From contig JAFYRZ010000104.1 of assembly GCA_017546745.1 (NCBI GenBank), forward strand, positions 1 to 22,153: DNA of 22,153 bases, read 5' to 3'. Source of the stretch: Clostridia bacterium. Lineage in GTDB: Bacteria; Bacillota_A; Clostridia; Oscillospirales; CAG-272. The notes beneath the pieces were generated by a model. The model ran no database searches. It worked only from the letters and a program-made list of their open reading frames with translations, and was not told the origin of the DNA. The position numbers were made by a program, and so were the translations under genes. The stretch's first letter is position 1. The number at the start of each line of letters is the position of its first letter. Positions 13,962 to 20,964 of this stretch are shown in pieces.

Positions 13962-14633
13962 TTATTCGGTGTATATAATTCTGCCCTCGCCTGCCTTTGC
14001 GTAGGAAAGTGCGGCAAGAGCGCCCTCCCTCACGCAGCTTACTATACTCACGTCCGGGAGAAATGCCGAGATATACTCGGAGATCAGGGGGAAGTGGGTA
14101 CAGCCGAGAACGAGCGTGTCAGCGCCCGTCGCCCTTGCCGGCTCAAGAGCCTTTTTAATTTTCTTTATATCCTTTTCGCTTGGCGCTCCTGCACAGATCC
14201 GCTCGGCTATGCCGACGAGCTCGCCCGCGGCAAATTCGGTGACGGTGGCTTTAGAGTAGCGGGAGATCGCGCTCCCGAACGCGTGGGATCTCACGGTCGA
14301 TTCGGTTGCGATAACGCATATTTTTCCCACCGTGACCTCGGCGGCGCGCCTTGCCGTCGGTTCTATTATCGGTGTCACGCAGGGTGACGGCTCGAAAAAT
14401 CTTTCATAAATGCTGCTTGCCGTGCAGCAGCCGATAAGAAGTCTGTCCGCGCCGTACGAGCGCAGTCTTTTCAGGTTTTCCTCAACTATCGGGGTAAGCT
14501 CGCGGTCGCTCTTCGTTCCGTAGGGCAGATTTTTCCTGTCCGCAAGGAGAAGGACGTCGCACCTCGGGCAAAGCGCCAAAAGCTCCCTCGCTATCGCAAC
14601 ACCGCCCCTGCCGCTATCGAATATTCCTATCAT
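13962..14633 (-). CDS. murI: Glutamate racemase-like protein (MurI), short variant
   Basis: An Asp/Glu racemase-family protein of 223 residues, shorter than the usual ~265. It keeps GIFDSGRGGVAIARELL (3-19), NLPYGTKS and the second catalytic cysteine in LGCTHFPLI. The first catalytic-cysteine loop is IGCCTASS instead of the usual ACNTAS: the catalytic Cys remains but the following Asn is Cys. GDTxxxPYG is ADRKNLPYG. Glutamate racemase supplies D-Glu for peptidoglycan. It overlaps ddl by ATGA, so two D-amino-acid enzymes of wall synthesis are made together. Activity as MurI is likely but the loop changes leave room for another substrate. Confidence 0.85.
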   Translation of the reverse strand: MIGIFDSGRGGVAIARELLALCPRCDVLLLADRKNLPYGTKSDRELTPIVEENLKRLRSYGADRLLIGCCTASSIYERFFEPSPCVTPIIEPTARRAAEVTVGKICVIATESTVRSHAFGSAISRYSKATVTEFAAGELVGIAERICAGAPSEKDIKKIKKALEPARATGADTLVLGCTHFPLISEYISAFLPDVSIVSCVREGALAALSYAKAGEGRIIYTE

Positions 14634-15685
14634 TTTGTCTGCGCGGCTCTTGAGAGGTCAAGGAAAAGCTCTCCAAGATCTACCCCCGCGCCCTTTGCCA
14701 TAAGCGGAAAAAGGCTCGCCGAGGTAAGCCCGGGAATGGTGTTTATTTCGTTAAAATAGACCTCGCCCGCGTGGGAGAGAAAGAAGTCTATCCTCGCGAA
14801 GTGTCTAAGCCCTACGACGTCCGCGATCATAGCCGAGATATCGCGTATCCTGTCGCGTATCACTTGCCCGACGTCGGCAACCTGCATGACCTCTGTGTCT
14901 GTTAGGACGTACTTGCTTTCGTAGTCGTAAAACTCGCTATTATAGCGGATCTCTCCGGAGTTTGTAAAGTATCGTTTACCTTTGTACTCAAAAAACGCAC
15001 ATTCAAGCTCGCGCTTTTCCACAAGACAGCGCTCTATCATAACGTTATCCGACACGGCTCTTGCGCTCTCTAATCTTTGTCTTAGCTCGCTGCGCTCACG
15101 CGCCGGGCCCGCGCCTATCGACGAGCCGAGGCTCGTCGGCTTTACGAACATCGGATAACCGAGCGCGGACTCTGCACGTGAAATAGCCGTATCTAAGCTG
15201 TCCCCCTTGGGTATCATTACCCAGTCGAGCATAGGAATACCGTGGCTTTTAAGTATTGATTTTAGAATGGATTTATTGCGGCAGACGGCGCTCGTCTCGA
15301 CCGAGCAGCCGACGTAGGGAATTCCCACCGTATCAAGCGCACCCTGTATCCGCCCGTCCTCTCCGAAATCTCCGTGGAGTATCGGAATTGCGACACCGAT
15401 TTTTATAAAGTTCCCGCCGGTAGAAAAGCCGCCCTCTTTGCCTATCCTTATGGGATAGACCTTGTCAGCAAGTGCTTCGGGGTCATTTGCAAGCGACGCG
15501 GGGCTTATATTTTCGTCCTTTGCTAAAAGCCAGCTTCCATTTGGGTCGATAAAGGCGGGGAAGATATTTTCGCCCGAGCTCCTTATTGCCCCGTAAAGAC
15601 CCTCGGCGCTTTTTACCGAGATCTCTCTTTCGCATCCTATGCCGCCAAAGATCAGCGCGCGCGGGATTTCTCGTTTTTTCGTCAT
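14630..15685 (-). CDS. ddl: D-alanine--D-alanine ligase
   Basis: A 351-residue ATP-grasp ligase that makes the D-Ala-D-Ala dipeptide of peptidoglycan. ALIFGGIGCEREISVKSA near the N-terminus, PILHGDFGEDGRIQGALD, FVKPTSLGSSIGAG, the omega-loop FYDYESKY, and the Mg-binding FNEINTIPGLT are all present. The tyrosine-containing FYDYxxKY loop is the form linked to D-Ala-D-Ala rather than D-Ala-D-lactate synthesis, which predicts vancomycin sensitivity at this enzyme; inference from family pattern. GGAGG lies seven bases before the ATG. A 57-base gap separates it from prmC. Confidence 0.92.
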   Translation of the reverse strand: MTKKREIPRALIFGGIGCEREISVKSAEGLYGAIRSSGENIFPAFIDPNGSWLLAKDENISPASLANDPEALADKVYPIRIGKEGGFSTGGNFIKIGVAIPILHGDFGEDGRIQGALDTVGIPYVGCSVETSAVCRNKSILKSILKSHGIPMLDWVMIPKGDSLDTAISRAESALGYPMFVKPTSLGSSIGAGPARERSELRQRLESARAVSDNVMIERCLVEKRELECAFFEYKGKRYFTNSGEIRYNSEFYDYESKYVLTDTEVMQVADVGQVIRDRIRDISAMIADVVGLRHFARIDFFLSHAGEVYFNEINTIPGLTSASLFPLMAKGAGVDLGELFLDLSRAAQTK

Positions 15686-15742
15686 ACTCTGTCCTCCGTA
15701 CCGTTTTTTACAGTATATGATATGGAGGGGAGAGTGGGGATT

Positions 15743-16555
15743 TTATTTGTTTTTGAAGAGTGCAACTCGGTCTCTTGAGCCAAGATCCTTTACTATCTCA
15801 ACAGCCAAGCCGTGTGCTTCGCCGAGCGAGCGCATTATATCGCCCTGATCGTAGCCGATCTCAAAGGCGAAAAAGCCCTCGGGCTTTATTGCTTTTTTGC
15901 ATATATCGACGAGCCGTCTTAGAAGGTCCGCCCCGTCCTCACCCGAGGTAAAGGCTATCTTCGGCTCGAAGAATATCTCGCCCTCAAGCCCCTCATATGC
16001 GGAGGTTGAAACGTAGGGCGGATTTGATAAAATTGCGTACGGACGGTATTCTTTAAGGTCGGACACGAAAAGGTCCGCCTCGCGGAATTTTATCCTTTCG
16101 GAAACACCGTTTCTCTCTGCGTTCCTTTTTGCTATCTTGAGCGCCGCGGGGGATATATCTATCGCCGCGGCGGTCGTATTTTTCGTGTTTTTTAAGGTGG
16201 AGATCGCAACGCAGCCCGACCCCGTACAAAGGTCGAGGAAAAATTCTCCCTCGGGGATAAGTCTTACCGCAAGGTCAACGAGGACCTCGGTATCCGCGCG
16301 CGGAATAAGGCAAGCGGGGCTTACCTCGTAGCTTTCCTTGTAGAAATCGACCTCACCGAGAATATAGCCGAGCGGCTCACGCGTGCATCTGCGCTCGATG
16401 GCGTCCTTAACGCGCGCAAGGTCGCACTCGACGGCAAGGTCGGTAAGCTTGTATCTTGGTATTTCGCCAAGGCGCTCGAAAATTATGCGTGCCTCCTCGC
16501 GTGCCTCGTCAATTCCGGCACTCTGGAGAAGCGCTTCTGCTTCCTTTAGGGTCAT
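15743..16555 (-). CDS. prmC: Peptide chain release factor N5-glutamine methyltransferase PrmC
   Basis: A 270-residue SAM-dependent methyltransferase acting on the GGQ glutamine of release factors. The N-terminal helical domain ends in REPLGYILGEVDFY (about 59-72), followed by LIPRADTEVLVD, the SAM loop DLCTGSGCVAI, the catalytic SNPPYVS and the closing SGEDGADLLRR. The start overlaps the end of the DUF1385 gene (ATGA). prfA, the usual neighbour encoding its substrate, is absent from the window. Confidence 0.93.
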   Translation of the reverse strand: MTLKEAEALLQSAGIDEAREEARIIFERLGEIPRYKLTDLAVECDLARVKDAIERRCTREPLGYILGEVDFYKESYEVSPACLIPRADTEVLVDLAVRLIPEGEFFLDLCTGSGCVAISTLKNTKNTTAAAIDISPAALKIAKRNAERNGVSERIKFREADLFVSDLKEYRPYAILSNPPYVSTSAYEGLEGEIFFEPKIAFTSGEDGADLLRRLVDICKKAIKPEGFFAFEIGYDQGDIMRSLGEAHGLAVEIVKDLGSRDRVALFKNK

Positions 16556-17643
16556 TCTGCCGCCTCGCTGTCGGTGGCTTCGTTGGAATTCGCCTCACCG
16601 TCGGGGGTGGCTTCTGCGGTAATATCGCTCGTGCCCTCAGCCTCGTTGCCGTCCGTGGACTGCTCGGAGGGCTCGTCCATTTTCTCCCAGGACCTCTCGT
16701 TATAGAACTCCATAAACTCGGGGAACTCGTCGCGAAGAGCGCACTTGGTGGAGATTATAGCAACCTCGAGCATATCCTCGGTCGGCTCCTTGGTGGTGAT
16801 CCTCTGCACCCAAAGTCCGGGAGCGGAGATCGCGCGGGTTATAAAATTATCGTGCTTTCCGGCTATCATAATGACCTCAAAGCCCGCACCGACGAGAAGA
16901 GGGAAGATGGCAAGCCTTATTACGTAGTAGACCCAGCCGTCAAGACCCTGAAGGATAAATCTTAAGAAGAATCCGGCAACGATGCCGAGAAGTATCATAA
17001 GGAACATAAAGCTCGTGCCGCATCTCGGGTGAAATCTCTTGCACCTCATAGCGTTCTCGGGGGTAAGATCAAGCCCCGCCTCAAAGCAGGCGATGGTTTT
17101 ATGCTCAGCGCCGTGGTACATAAAGGTGCGCTTGATGTCCTTCATAAGCGAAACCAGCCAAAGGTATGCAATAAATATTACGGTCTTAGCAACGCCCTCT
17201 ACGACAGCGCGGTAAACACCGAGCCTGCCCGAGAGAAGATAGTCGATAAGATCAGCGGTAAGTATCGGCAAAAACATAAAAAGACCGAGCGCAAGCACGA
17301 CGCTTAAGATAAGCGAGATCGCCATAATGAAAGCCGTCGTGGTCTTGTTCTTTTCCGCCTCCTCCTCGATGCCGAAGGCCTCCGCAGACTTTTCGAGCGT
17401 CTTAAAGGAAAGGATAAGCATCTCAATAAAATTTACGATGCCGCGCAGAAAGGGCAGGTTAAGGATCCTGCATTTTTTTCTTACGGAGGTAAATGTGTCG
17501 TCGTAAACGACGATAGTGCCGTCCTCCTTGCGGCAGGTGGTTACGGTGCGGCTGCCCGCCTTCATCATAACTCCCTCAAGAACCGCCTGTCCGCCAACCT
17601 TGTTTAAGCGGCAGGATAATTCGTTATTTGAATTTTTCTTCAT
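16552..17643 (-). CDS. yqhQ: DUF1385 membrane protein (YqhQ-like)
   Basis: A 363-residue membrane protein of unknown function. VGGQAVLEGVMMK (16-28) and a cytoplasmic N-terminal region are followed by four likely membrane segments (about 102-127, 151-167, 211-232, 237-261). The conserved YHGAEHKT (176-183) and CKRFHPRCGTSF (201-212) lie between segments 2 and 3; the His and Cys residues could bind metal. The last ~40 residues are acidic, Ser/Thr/Ala-rich and probably disordered, an extension not typical of the family core. A pairing with prmC/prfA is common in Firmicutes. AGAGG sits five bases before the ATG. It is the first gene of the minus operon. Confidence 0.85.
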   Translation of the reverse strand: MKKNSNNELSCRLNKVGGQAVLEGVMMKAGSRTVTTCRKEDGTIVVYDDTFTSVRKKCRILNLPFLRGIVNFIEMLILSFKTLEKSAEAFGIEEEAEKNKTTTAFIMAISLILSVVLALGLFMFLPILTADLIDYLLSGRLGVYRAVVEGVAKTVIFIAYLWLVSLMKDIKRTFMYHGAEHKTIACFEAGLDLTPENAMRCKRFHPRCGTSFMFLMILLGIVAGFFLRFILQGLDGWVYYVIRLAIFPLLVGAGFEVIMIAGKHDNFITRAISAPGLWVQRITTKEPTEDMLEVAIISTKCALRDEFPEFMEFYNERSWEKMDEPSEQSTDGNEAEGTSDITAEATPDGEANSNEATDSEAAE

Positions 17644-17664
17644 AATATCCTCTTAAAAACCTTT

Positions 17665-17682
17665 GATTTTAACGATTTTAAC
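17665..17682. repeat. Tandem 9-bp repeat in the yqhQ leader
   Basis: GATTTTAAC occurs twice in immediate succession (17665-17673 and 17674-17682), between the -10 box and the start codon of the yqhQ-like gene. It could be a regulator site or an upstream translation enhancer; nothing further can be read from it. Confidence 0.5.
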
Positions 17683-17694
17683 AATCTTTAATAG

Positions 17695-17703
17695 ATTATA
17701 GCA
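17695..17703 (-). promoter_or_regulatory. Extended -10 promoter of the 12-gene minus operon
   Basis: Minus-strand TGCTATAAT: a perfect TATAAT (17700-17695) with the TGn extension. No good -35 is present (TTTATT at 17-base spacing), which fits an extended -10 promoter. It would give a leader of about 45 bases before the ATG at 17643. Confidence 0.65.
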
Positions 17704-17780
17704 TAAATCGCGCAAAAAATAAAGTATTATTTTAAAAAATTAACAATTTCCGTTTTTTCTCTGCTTTTCTTCCGTTCGGC

Positions 17781-17810
17781 TTGACAACACCGCCCCCCTT
17801 GGTGTATAAT
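17781..17810 (+). promoter_or_regulatory. Sigma-A promoter of manA
   Basis: TTGACA (17781-17786), an 18-base spacer rich in C, and TATAAT (17805-17810). The start codon of manA lies 31 bases downstream. Confidence 0.85.
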
Positions 17811-17841
17811 TTTGTTGTAAAAACGAAAGGGGTATTGACCT

Positions 17842-18762
17842 ATGGAAAAAGTATACAGACTGACCCCCACCCTGCAGGATAATCTCTGGGGCGGAAACAG
17901 ATTAAGGGGCTACGGAAAGACGAGCGAGAAGGACAGGATCGCAGAGAGCTGGGAGCTTTCATTCGTTCCCGGCAACGAGGCGAGGATCGATGACGGAAGA
18001 ACGACTACCGAGGCGTTTCCCCGAGAGACCTGGGGTAAAAACTGCGAGAAATTCGAGTTTTTCCCGGTGCTTACCAAGTTTATAGACGCGAAAGAAAAGC
18101 TCTCCGTACAGGTGCATCCCGACGACGAGTACGCCCTTAAAAACGAGGGTCAGTACGGCAAGACCGAGATGTGGTACGTGGTTGACAGAGAGGGCGAGGA
18201 CGCAGGACTCTATATGGGTCTTAACGGCGCTTACACAAAGGACGAGTTCTCGCGTGCGGTAGCTGACGGAACGGTCGAGAGGCTTCTCGGCAGGGTTGAC
18301 GTTGAGCCGGGTGACGTATGGTTTATCCCCTCGCGCACGGTCCACGCAATACTTGGCGGCGACCTTATTTTCGAGATACAGCAGAACAGCACCCTGACCT
18401 ACCGACTTTACGATTATATGCGCCGCGATAAGGACGGAAATCTTCGCCCTCTTCACGTAGAAAAGGCTATGGCGGTAACCGATCTTGACGTGTATAAGCC
18501 GCAAAATTTTGAAAGCGAGGACGGCTCGCTTATCGGCAAGTGTGACTACTTTGAAACGCATATTTACAAACTTAACTTTACAAAAATGCCGATTTCTGCA
18601 TCGGAAAACTCGTTTATCTCGGTGACGGTCGTTAGAGGATGCGGTAAGGTTGGAGAGCTTTCTGCCAAGGCGGGAGACTCGTTCTTTATCCCCGCCGGGG
18701 CAGGTGAGGTCATCCTTTCGGGTGATGAGAATTTTGACGTTATCACCGTCAGCGTTCCGTAA
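17842..18762 (+). CDS. manA: Mannose-6-phosphate isomerase, class I (ManA)
   Basis: A 306-residue cupin-fold zinc enzyme interconverting mannose-6-phosphate and fructose-6-phosphate, linking mannose use or GDP-mannose supply to glycolysis. LQDNLWGGNRL and AESWELSF are near the N-terminus (about 11-41). The zinc site is visible in QVHPDDEYA and KTEMWYV (about 90-112) and in the HAILGG region (about 168-174), with IQQNSTLTYRLYDY following. The length matches the short B. subtilis type. AAAGGGG lies nine bases before the ATG. A terminator-like hairpin begins 23 bases after its stop. Confidence 0.92.
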   Translation: MEKVYRLTPTLQDNLWGGNRLRGYGKTSEKDRIAESWELSFVPGNEARIDDGRTTTEAFPRETWGKNCEKFEFFPVLTKFIDAKEKLSVQVHPDDEYALKNEGQYGKTEMWYVVDREGEDAGLYMGLNGAYTKDEFSRAVADGTVERLLGRVDVEPGDVWFIPSRTVHAILGGDLIFEIQQNSTLTYRLYDYMRRDKDGNLRPLHVEKAMAVTDLDVYKPQNFESEDGSLIGKCDYFETHIYKLNFTKMPISASENSFISVTVVRGCGKVGELSAKAGDSFFIPAGAGEVILSGDENFDVITVSVP

Positions 18763-18785
18763 TTTTTGCAACAGCTGAATAAGCT

Positions 18786-18837
18786 CCTCTCTTTCCGGTA
18801 AAAATCACCTTACCACAAGGAAAGAGAGGATTTTTTT
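18786..18837 (+). terminator. Terminator-like hairpin that also sequesters the next ribosome binding site
   Basis: CCTCTCTTTCC (18786-18796) pairs perfectly with GGAAAGAGAGG (18819-18829), extended inside by GGTAA/TTACC (18797-18801 and 18810-18814) with a 4-base bulge, and followed by A and seven Ts that run directly into the ATG at 18838. By form it is an intrinsic terminator for manA. The right arm contains AGAGAGG, the only ribosome binding site for the next gene. It may act as a terminator, a translational switch, or both. Confidence 0.7.
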
Positions 18838-19293
18838 ATGACACTTACCGAAAAGGAAAAGACACTTTTATCCGACCTTAAGTCCCAGGAGCAGCTTTGT
18901 ATTGAGAAGTACGCAAGATACGAGGAGGAGGCGTGTGACGGCGCTCTTAAAAATCTCTTTTCCGAGATCAAAAAGACCGAAAGCACTCATCTTGACACCA
19001 TCAACCGCATCCTCGGCGGAGATGACGTAACCACTACCGCGGCACCGAGTGCGGTGAGCGAGGCGCAGACGTTTACACAGGCATCCTGCCCCACCTCATC
19101 AAAGGAAAGAGACGCATTTCTTTGCAAGGACGCGCTCGCTATGGAAAAGCACGTGTCAAGCGTCTACGATACCACGGTTTTTGAGTGCACAGCCCCTACC
19201 ATCCGCGATGCTCTTTCTCACATTCAAAAGGAGGAGCAGAACCACGGAATGCGAATTTATCAGTATATGAAGGCGAACGGAATGTACGCTTAA
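18838..19293 (+). CDS. Ferritin-like spore coat protein (CotF type)
   Basis: A 151-residue helical protein. Helices 1-2 (about 3-60) carry SQEQLCIEKYARYEEEA and ALKNLFSEIKKTESTHLDTINRIL, the pattern of clostridial CotF/ferritin-like coat proteins. A Thr/Ala/Ser-rich linker follows (61-88), then helices 3-4 (about 89-146) with DALAMEKHVSSVYDTTVFE and SHIQKEEQNHGMRIYQYM. Acidic and His residues (E18, E48, H51, E103, H105, E132, E133, H136) could form a di-metal site but may be structural. Expression in the forespore or mother cell is an inference from the family. AGAGAGG is eight bases before the ATG but lies in a hairpin. I see no clear promoter of its own in the 75-base gap behind manA. Confidence 0.8.
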   Translation: MTLTEKEKTLLSDLKSQEQLCIEKYARYEEEACDGALKNLFSEIKKTESTHLDTINRILGGDDVTTTAAPSAVSEAQTFTQASCPTSSKERDAFLCKDALAMEKHVSSVYDTTVFECTAPTIRDALSHIQKEEQNHGMRIYQYMKANGMYA

Positions 19294-19300
19294 CACTCTC

Positions 19301-19350
19301 AAGCGGGGTTTTGGCAGGCTTTTTAGCTCCAAAGCCCCGCTTTTATTTTT
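19301..19350 (+). terminator. Intrinsic terminator after the CotF-like gene
   Basis: AAGCGGGGTTTTGG pairs with CCAAAGCCCCGCTT (14 bp, one G-U) around a 14-base loop and is followed by TTTTATTTTT. It starts eight bases past the stop codon. Strong by appearance. Confidence 0.88.
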
Positions 19351-19358
19351 GTAAATTA

Positions 19359-19387
19359 TTGACATATGTTAAATTATATGATATAAT
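19359..19387 (+). promoter_or_regulatory. Promoter of the ceramidase-like/FGGY kinase operon
   Basis: TTGACA (19359-19364), a 17-base spacer and TATAAT (19382-19387) match the consensus exactly. The leader to the ATG at 19461 is about 67 bases. Confidence 0.85.
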
Positions 19388-19388
19388 T
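19372..19388. promoter_or_regulatory. Palindrome over the -10 box, candidate operator
   Basis: AATTATAT-G-ATATAATT is a perfect 8+1+8 palindrome that includes the -10 hexamer. It is flanked by two direct TGTTAA copies (19367-19372 and 19388-19393), 21 bp apart. A second imperfect dyad, ACGAAAATTTTGCGT, sits at 19419-19433 in the leader. Either could bind a local repressor; none is encoded in the visible part of this operon. AT-rich palindromes arise easily at -10 boxes, so confidence is limited. Confidence 0.4.
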
Positions 19389-19460
19389 GTTAATTGCAAA
19401 AGGTTTTTTATAATGTATACGAAAATTTTGCGTCAAACCTAAGCTGAAGGGAGATATTTG

Positions 19461-20936
19461 ATGATTAAATTCGGCTGGGCGGAAACAGATATAACGCCCG
19501 AGAAAAAGATCGCTCTTGACGGAGAGTTTTTCGAGAGAGCGACGAATGAGGTTGAAACCCCGATTTCCGTAACTGCGCTTGCTATCGAGTCAGACGGAGA
19601 TGCGACGGTGATGGTTTCCTGCGACCTCGTTGAGATTGGCGAGGAGCTTGTTGAGGCGGCTCGCGCTAAGATAGATGCGGAGGGACTTGACCCCAAAAAG
19701 GTCATAATCAGCGTAGTCCATACGCACAATTCATATACGTATACGAGAAACGGCCCGTTTAAAAAGGTAAAGACCGTTCCTCTTGCGATAATAAAAAGGT
19801 ATATGCCCGCGGACTGCGAATATATCCAGCAGGTGACCTCGGGCGATTGCATCGACCCCGATGACGCATTCGATTTCCTTGCGGACGCTATCGCGCGCAC
19901 AGTAAACGATGCGTGGCGCAACAGGCGCGAGGGTGGTTTTGCCCGCGGCTTCGGCCGTGCGGCTATCGGTCTTAACCGCCGCGTTTGCTATTCGGACGGC
20001 ACGGCAAAAATGTGGGGCGACGTTGATACGGCGACCTTCACCGAGCTTGAGGGCGGAAACGACAGCGGTATCGAGCTTATGTTCACCTACGGTGAGGGGG
20101 ACAAGCTTACCGGCGTTATCGCAAATATTGCCTGCCCCGCTCAGGTTCTTGAGCAGAGAAGCTTTATCTCCTCCGACTACTGGGGCAAGGTTAAGATAAT
20201 GCTTCGCGAGAGGTACGGCAAGGACGTTTACCTCCTTCCGCTTTGCTCTGCCGCGGGAGACCTTTGCCCGCGCGATCTTATCCGCTGGGTACAGCCTGAG
20301 ACTCCTATTAAGGACCCCAACGTTATCCGAGTGAACCCGAAAAAGAGGGACGCAGACCCATCTATGTTCGATATAAAGGGAACCTGGAAGATCGGCAGAA
20401 GAATTATGACCGAGATCGAGATGGCGCTTGAGGACGTGACCGAGATAAAGCGCGAGGCGACCCACTCCCACGCGGTGGAAGGACTTAAGCTTCCCTTAAG
20501 ACGCGTTACCGAGAGCGAGAAGCAGGAGGCTGAGATAAAGCTTGCCGAGTTCTTCAAGGACAGAAAGACTCTCGACTATAACGACTCCGCGGCGCTTTAC
20601 ATCTACGCGGGAACTCTTGAAAGATATCAGGTGCAGGAAATGTATAACACCGTAACGGCGGAGGTACACGCGGTAAGATTCGACAGCCTTGCCTTCGTTT
20701 CTAACCCGTTTGAGCTTTTCCAGTATTACGGCGACCAGATCCGTGCAAGAAGCGCGGCAAATCAGACCTTTATCATTCAGCTCTCGAACGGTAGCCTTGG
20801 CTACCTTCCCACCCTGAAGGCGGAGCGCGGCGGACACTACAGCGCCTACGTTTCGAGCGGCTACGTCGGACACGAGGGCGGAGACCTTCTCGTAAGAGAA
20901 ACGCTCGATATGATAGACGGTCAGTTTGGCGAATAA
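19461..20936 (+). CDS. Cytoplasmic neutral-ceramidase-fold protein, probable hydrolase
   Basis: A 491-residue protein resembling the N-terminal catalytic domain of neutral/alkaline ceramidases. FGWAETDITPE opens it (4-14), SCDLVEI follows (53-59), then VVHTHNSYTYT (85-95) with the probable zinc histidines H87 and H89, and the loop SAAGDLCPRD (263-272). Characterised ceramidases have GDVSPN in that loop, with the Ser essential; here it is Cys. There is no signal peptide, unlike secreted ceramidases. Many such proteins in Clostridia and Bacteroidota lie in carbohydrate gene clusters and their substrates are unknown. A TTG at 19458 is in frame, but AAGGGAG seven bases before the ATG at 19461 decides the start. 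It is co-transcribed with the FGGY kinase 28 bases downstream, so a role in handling a sugar or sugar-derived amide is more likely than ceramide hydrolysis. Confidence 0.7.
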   Translation: MIKFGWAETDITPEKKIALDGEFFERATNEVETPISVTALAIESDGDATVMVSCDLVEIGEELVEAARAKIDAEGLDPKKVIISVVHTHNSYTYTRNGPFKKVKTVPLAIIKRYMPADCEYIQQVTSGDCIDPDDAFDFLADAIARTVNDAWRNRREGGFARGFGRAAIGLNRRVCYSDGTAKMWGDVDTATFTELEGGNDSGIELMFTYGEGDKLTGVIANIACPAQVLEQRSFISSDYWGKVKIMLRERYGKDVYLLPLCSAAGDLCPRDLIRWVQPETPIKDPNVIRVNPKKRDADPSMFDIKGTWKIGRRIMTEIEMALEDVTEIKREATHSHAVEGLKLPLRRVTESEKQEAEIKLAEFFKDRKTLDYNDSAALYIYAGTLERYQVQEMYNTVTAEVHAVRFDSLAFVSNPFELFQYYGDQIRARSAANQTFIIQLSNGSLGYLPTLKAERGGHYSAYVSSGYVGHEGGDLLVRETLDMIDGQFGE

Positions 20937-20964
20937 GTCTTGACGGAATTAGAGAGGTTTCAGA

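Noticed and set aside
13265..13978. A 237-codon plus-strand frame across nrnA and rbfA
   Set aside because: It spans the overlap of two recognised minus-strand genes and shows no family features.
17730..17760. Possible Rex operator (TTAACAA half site) upstream of yqhQ and manA
   Set aside because: Only a half site is present; the full TTGTTAA-type inverted pair with proper spacing is missing.
19731..20471. A 246-codon antisense frame within the ceramidase-like gene
   Set aside because: Antisense to conserved HTHN and GDLCP motifs; no own start signals.
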